Assembly: GCA_013694825.1 (NCBI GenBank)
Contig: JACDBR010000209.1
Location: forward strand, 1-8,980
Reading direction: 5' to 3'
DNA length: 8,980 nt
Origin: Solirubrobacterales bacterium
GTDB taxonomy: Bacteria; Actinomycetota; Thermoleophilia; Solirubrobacterales; 70-9
The notes under the pieces are model-generated. The model did not search any database, was not told the origin of the DNA, and saw only the letters and a program-made list of their open reading frames with translations. Position numbers and translations under genes: made by a program. This document shows positions 5,638-8,980 of the stretch, one piece after another (the first letter of the stretch is position 1; each line of letters opens with the position of its first letter).

Positions 5638-6713
5638 CGCATTGACTCGATCAGGATGTCGGCGACCTCCTCGCGGGTGAACTCGGGCGGCGGGGTCTCG
5701 CCACGGCCGAGCATCTCGCGAACCTTGGTGCCCGAGAGGAACAGGTGCGACTCCTGGGGGTGGGGGCAGGTCTTCGCCGAGCCCATGCCCTCGCACTCCT
5801 CGCACCAGAAGGTGTGCTCGAAGAACAGCGGCGTGATGCCGAGGGTCTGAGTGTCGATGTCGTCGAAGATCCGCTGCGCGTCGTAGGTCCCGTAGTAGTC
5901 GCCGACGCCGGCATGGTCGCGCCCGACGATGAAGTGAGTGCAGCCGTAGTTGCGGCGGATGATCGCGTGCAGCACGGCCTCGCGAGGCCCGGCGTAGTGC
6001 ATCTTGCCGGGATTGACGCCCAGCATCACGTGCTCGGGGTGGTAGTAGTTGTCCATCAGGACCTCGTAGCAGCGCATCCGCACGTCGGCCGGGATGTCGC
6101 CCTGCTTGGTCTCGCCGATCAGCGGGTGGATGTACAGCCCGTCGCAGATCTCGAGCGCGGCCTTGGTCAGGTACTCGTGGGCGCGATGGATCGGGTTGCG
6201 GGTCTGGAAGGCGACGATCCGCTTCCAGCCGCGTTCGGCGAAGGCTCGCTTCGACTCCTCGGTGGTCTGGTAGCGGCGTTGGAAGGCCTCCTCGTGGTCG
6301 GGCAGCGCCTCGACCTCGATCTTGCCTGCCAGGCAGCGACTGCCCTCGGCGCGGATTGCCGCAACCCCGGGGTGATCGTCGTCGGTCGTCCGGTAGACGG
6401 TCTCGGCCTCGCGGTCGACGTCACGCTCGAAGACCTCGCTGACGGTCAGGCTGCCGAGCGACTTGCCATTGGCGGCGACCAGCTTGACGACGTCGCCCTC
6501 GACCGCCTCGAAGTCCGTCGCCAGGGTGATCGGGATCGGCCAAATTTCGGCGCCGGGCAGGCTGGAGAGCGTCATCTGCTCGCAGACCGACTCCCAGTCG
6601 GCGCGGCCCATGAAGCCATCGAGCGGGGCGAAGCCGCCGTTTGCCAGCAGCTCGAAGTCCGAGGCCTGCCGGCTGGTCAATTCGAGGGTCAGTGTGCTCT
6701 CGGCGCTAGCCAT
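5613..6713 (-). CDS. sat: Sulfate adenylyltransferase (ATP sulfurylase, single-chain Sat type)
   Basis: Sat joins sulfate and ATP to give APS and pyrophosphate, the first step of sulfate assimilation. From ATG 6713 the protein is 366 residues, with an N-terminal PUA-like domain and a catalytic domain. Visible motifs are [11 protein letters not shown] (170-180, the HxxH nucleotide site), GRDHAGVG (264-271), a zinc-knuckle-like C304-C307-C316 group with nearby histidines, and [13 protein letters not shown] (327-339). The frame stays open to 6881, but the extra 56 residues lie over cysH, are rich in R/T/S and match nothing, so ATG 6713 is the start. It overlaps the cysH stop by 8 bases, with GGAG (6724-6727) 10 bases upstream. 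This homomeric Sat replaces the CysD/CysN GTP-dependent pair, neither of which is present here. Confidence 0.97.
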   Translation of the reverse strand: MASAESTLTLELTSRQASDFELLANGGFAPLDGFMGRADWESVCEQMTLSSLPGAEIWPIPITLATDFEAVEGDVVKLVAANGKSLGSLTVSEVFERDVDREAETVYRTTDDDHPGVAAIRAEGSRCLAGKIEVEALPDHEEAFQRRYQTTEESKRAFAERGWKRIVAFQTRNPIHRAHEYLTKAALEICDGLYIHPLIGETKQGDIPADVRMRCYEVLMDNYYHPEHVMLGVNPGKMHYAGPREAVLHAIIRRNYGCTHFIVGRDHAGVGDYYGTYDAQRIFDDIDTQTLGITPLFFEHTFWCEECEGMGSAKTCPHPQESHLFLSGTKVREMLGRGETPPPEFTREEVADILIESMRKESASNG

Positions 6714-6727
6714 TGATTCCGCACTCC
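6706..6727 (-). promoter_or_regulatory. cysH/sat junction: 8-base overlap ATGGCTAG with GGAG
   Basis: The sat ATG and the cysH TAG share ATGGCTAG (6706-6713), with GGAG (6724-6727) 10 bases upstream inside the cysH KTECG codons. This decides the sat start against the longer open frame. Confidence 0.78.
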
Positions 6728-7518
6728 GTCTTGTTGGTGCCCCGCCAGCGACCCGAACGCTCGTCGGCGCCGTCAACCGGCTTGACCGTGCAGTGGGTGC
6801 ACCCGATCGAGGGGTAGCCCTGGTCGTGTAGGGGGTTGTAGGGCACGTTGTTCTCCTGGATGTAATTCCAGACTCGTCCATCCGACCAGTCGGCGAGGGG
6901 GTTCAGCTTCCAGAGGCCGAAACGCTTGTCCCATCCGAACTTGGCGGCCCCGGCACGGCTCCGGGACTCCGAACGCCGGATCCCGGCAACCCAGCCGGCC
7001 GCTCCCGAGAGCGCCTGCCGCATCGGCTCGACTTTACGAATGCCGCAGCAGGCGTCCGGGTCGCGGCGCCAGAGGTTAGCGCCGTGGCGCTCGGCCTGCT
7101 CGTCGACGGAGATGTTGTGGTGGCGTTGGAACTCGATCCCGTAGCGCTCGGCGAGCACATCGCGGGTCGCATACGTCTGCTCGAAGAGCAGGTCCGTGTC
7201 CAAGTAGAAGAAGCGTGCCGCGGGGTCGACCCGGTGTGCCAGGTCGATGATCACCGAACTGGTCTTCTGGAAGGAGACCGCAAATAGCAGCTCGGGGCCG
7301 AGCTCGCCAAGCGCCCACTCGATCGCCTCGGGCGCGTCGAGCGCCTCGATCTTCGCCGAGATCTCGATCGGATCGACCTCGATGCCGCCGATCATCGGCC
7401 GGGCGCCGGCTCGCGGCTCGGCGCCGCCCCGGGGCGAGCCGGTGCCCTCGCCGTGGGCGGCGTCGGCGTCCGCGAAGGGCGCCGGGCGCTTGATGGTTGT
7501 GAGCGTTGCGGGCTCCAT
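6706..7518 (-). CDS. cysH: Adenylylsulfate (APS) reductase, [4Fe-4S] assimilatory CysH type
   Basis: The enzyme reduces APS to sulfite and AMP with thioredoxin- or glutaredoxin-type thiols. The 270-residue protein carries the PAPS_reduct fold: SFQKTSSVIIDL (82-93), FYLDTDLLF (104-112) and GIRRSESRSRA (179-189). The cysteine pairs C157-C158 (DACCGIRKVEPM) and C240/C243 (IGCTHCT) are the cluster ligands that mark APS-specific reductases. The catalytic cysteine is C266 in KTECG, only four residues from the C-terminus. The first 45 or so residues are rich in A/G/P/R and lie outside the conserved fold; an internal ATG at 7395 would remove most of them. I keep ATG 7518 because it sits 4 bases after the stop of the upstream reductase (TAG-CGAG-ATG), a typical operon spacing. 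APS rather than PAPS specificity follows from the cysteine set. Confidence 0.95.
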   Translation of the reverse strand: MEPATLTTIKRPAPFADADAAHGEGTGSPRGGAEPRAGARPMIGGIEVDPIEISAKIEALDAPEAIEWALGELGPELLFAVSFQKTSSVIIDLAHRVDPAARFFYLDTDLLFEQTYATRDVLAERYGIEFQRHHNISVDEQAERHGANLWRRDPDACCGIRKVEPMRQALSGAAGWVAGIRRSESRSRAGAAKFGWDKRFGLWKLNPLADWSDGRVWNYIQENNVPYNPLHDQGYPSIGCTHCTVKPVDGADERSGRWRGTNKTECGING

Positions 7519-7522
7519 CTCG

Positions 7523-8980
7523 CTAGATCGCGCACTCGCCCTCGCCGCGCTCGACCTTGTAGGGCTCGGAGCGGCTCCAGTCGATGAACTGATCGAGCGT
7601 CTCGAGGCTGAACTCGGCCGGCATCGAGAGGTCGGAGATCAGCTCCTCGAAGTGCTTCGTGCCGGCCCGCTCGGCGAAGTCGTTGAACTCCTCGCCGTCG
7701 TTTCGCTCGCTCTCGTAGGAGCGAAGCCAGCGCTCGACCGCCGCCGGCACCCGCTTTGCCGGGATCCGCGATCTAAGGCGCGCGCCGTAGATCACCGAGC
7801 CGCCCTCGTAGTTGCCGGCGATATGTGGGATATAGGCCGGCACGGTGCGCCCGCCGACCTTCAGTGAGGCGCCGTAGAAGCCGATGTTGGCGATGTGGTG
7901 CTGGCTGCAGCCGTTGGGGCAGCCCGACATCTTGATGTGGACCTTGCGGGTCAGCGGATCGCTGATCTGCATCTGCTCGAGCTTGTCGGCGATCGCCCGG
8001 TTGAGGCCCATCGAGCTCGTGATCCCGAGCTTGCAGGAGTCGGTGCCAGGGCAGGAGACGACGTCGGTGATCTCGCGCGCGCCCGGCTCACCGAGACCCA
8101 GCGCGTCCAAGCGCTCGTAGACGTCGTAGACCGCCTCGTCGCGGACCCAGCGAAGGACGAAGTTCTGCTGCACGGTCGTGCGGGCGAAGCCGCCGGTGAA
8201 CTCGCGCATGATCGCCGCAAGGCCGCGGAACTGCTCGGGGGTGAGATCGCCTCGGGTGACCTTGGCGACGACGGTCGAGAAGCCCTGCTGGCGCTGCGGG
8301 CTCACGTTGGACTCGCGAAAGCGCTCGAACTCGGAGCGGTCACCGTTGGGCGAGGCCGCAGCCTCGTAAGGGCCTGGTGCGCAGGCCTCCTCGTCGGCTT
8401 CGAGCATCAGGTGGTCGACCGAGAAGTCGCGCTCTGACGACCAGTCGCCCTCGAGCTCGGAGTCGACGAGCTCGCGAAAGGCCTCGATCCCGATCTTGTC
8501 GATCAGGACCTTGATCCTGGCGCGAGCGCGGTTGACCCGCAGCCAGTCTTGGCGGTCGAAGAGGCGGAAGACCGCCTCGGCGACCTTGAGATAGTCGCCA
8601 TTGTCGAGCTCGACGAAGTCGTAGAGCGTGGGTGCGATACGGGGCATGATCGAGGTGCCGCCGCCGACCCTGATCTCGACGCCGCGGACGCCGTCGCGGA
8701 GCCGGGGGATGAAGCCGATGTCGTGGATGCCGGTGATCGCGACGTCCTCATCGGTCGCCGTGAAGGCAGTCTTGACCTTTCGCGGCATCAGCTGGGTGGT
8801 CGGGTGGCGAACGAAGTAGCGCACGTAGGCGCCTGCGTAGGGCGTGATGTCGAAGGCCTCGCCCTCGCTGACGCCGGCGAACGGGTCGCCGGTGACGTTT
8901 CGCACGGTGTTGCCGCAGCCCTCGCGTGAGGACAGCCCCGAGTCCGAGATCTCGCGCAGCAGCTCGGTCATCGCCGGCAG
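7523..8980 (-). CDS. Ferredoxin-type nitrite/sulfite reductase, siroheme and [4Fe-4S], 5' partial; probably sulfite reductase
   Basis: In this context the enzyme reduces sulfite to sulfide with six electrons from ferredoxin. The frame is open to the window edge. An internal ATG at 8971 is unlikely to be the start, because relatives run about 550-570 residues and about 485 are visible, so roughly the first 80 are missing. Visible features are GCGNTVRNVTGDP near the left end of the protein, a ferredoxin-like half (GIHDIGFIPRLRDGVRGVEI, then the GGGTS loop), a second such half (FSTVVAKVTRGDLTPEQF), then the siroheme/cluster cysteines as CPGTDSC (CX5C) and SGCPNGC (CX3C). The chain ends VERGEGECAI. 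Sequence alone does not cleanly separate sulfite from nitrite reductase; being 4 bases from cysH, together with sat and cysC, argues for sulfite. It is the most upstream operon gene visible, so the operon promoter may be outside the window. Confidence 0.93.
   Translation of the reverse strand: MPAMTELLREISDSGLSSREGCGNTVRNVTGDPFAGVSEGEAFDITPYAGAYVRYFVRHPTTQLMPRKVKTAFTATDEDVAITGIHDIGFIPRLRDGVRGVEIRVGGGTSIMPRIAPTLYDFVELDNGDYLKVAEAVFRLFDRQDWLRVNRARARIKVLIDKIGIEAFRELVDSELEGDWSSERDFSVDHLMLEADEEACAPGPYEAAASPNGDRSEFERFRESNVSPQRQQGFSTVVAKVTRGDLTPEQFRGLAAIMREFTGGFARTTVQQNFVLRWVRDEAVYDVYERLDALGLGEPGAREITDVVSCPGTDSCKLGITSSMGLNRAIADKLEQMQISDPLTRKVHIKMSGCPNGCSQHHIANIGFYGASLKVGGRTVPAYIPHIAGNYEGGSVIYGARLRSRIPAKRVPAAVERWLRSYESERNDGEEFNDFAERAGTKHFEELISDLSMPAEFSLETLDQFIDWSRSEPYKVERGEGECAI

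Noticed and set aside
4988..5680. 230-codon plus-strand open frame opposite cysC
   Set aside because: Antisense shadow of cysC, which has all APS kinase motifs.
5745..6716. 323-codon plus-strand open frame opposite sat
   Set aside because: It is the antisense shadow of sat in high-GC sequence; it has no recognisable domain, while the minus strand shows full Sat motifs.
6714..6881. 56-codon upstream extension of sat
   Set aside because: It overlaps conserved cysH codons in another frame, is rich in Arg/Thr/Ser, and the ATG at 6713 has a well-placed GGAG and the operon overlap.
8969..8971. ATG 8971 as the true start of the sulfite reductase
   Set aside because: The frame continues open to the window edge and the visible protein is shorter than the family norm by roughly 80 residues, so the gene is cut by the window.

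Overview
The window is high-GC, gene-dense chromosomal DNA. The GC-rich codon use, GTG/TTG starts, a likely leaderless start and the protein types suggest an actinobacterium, perhaps Thermoleophilia/Solirubrobacterales. That placement is inference; no rRNA or taxonomic marker is present. I see no insertion sequence, phage gene, CRISPR array, tRNA or rRNA.

Layout. The left edge holds the 3' part of an APH-fold phosphotransferase (+). It converges, with an 8-base gap, on a TauE/SafE-family membrane transporter (-). A 146-base intergenic region with an inverted repeat follows, then a cysteine-free Rrf2-family regulator (-). The regulator diverges from a PHP-domain phosphoesterase (+), which converges on a DUF2419/queuosine-salvage protein (-). 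From there to the right edge all genes lie on the minus strand. In transcription order (right to left) they are ferredoxin-type sulfite/nitrite reductase (5' end outside the window), cysH, sat, cysC, a PlsC-type acyltransferase and the queuosine-salvage gene.

The core is an assimilatory sulfate reduction operon. Sat activates sulfate to APS, the [4Fe-4S] CysH reduces APS to sulfite, and the siroheme reductase takes sulfite to sulfide. CysC converts some APS to PAPS. The junctions are very tight: a 4-base gap, then two 8-base overlaps of the same design (ATGGCTAG and ATGGCTGA).

The flanking genes fit sulfur metabolism. The TauE/SafE transporter could move sulfite, sulfate or an organosulfonate. 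The Rrf2 protein resembles CymR-type cysteine-status regulators more than Fe-S IscR. The PHP protein belongs to a superfamily that includes 3',5'-nucleoside bisphosphate (pAp) phosphatases, which would clear the by-product of PAPS use. These three links are contextual inference.

I found no convincing undescribed system. The points most worth checking are the His-to-Gln change in the PHP metal motif, APS kinase sharing an operon with an APS-type reductase, the missing canonical start of the queuosine-salvage gene, the matched overlap junctions, and a candidate operator upstream of the transporter.
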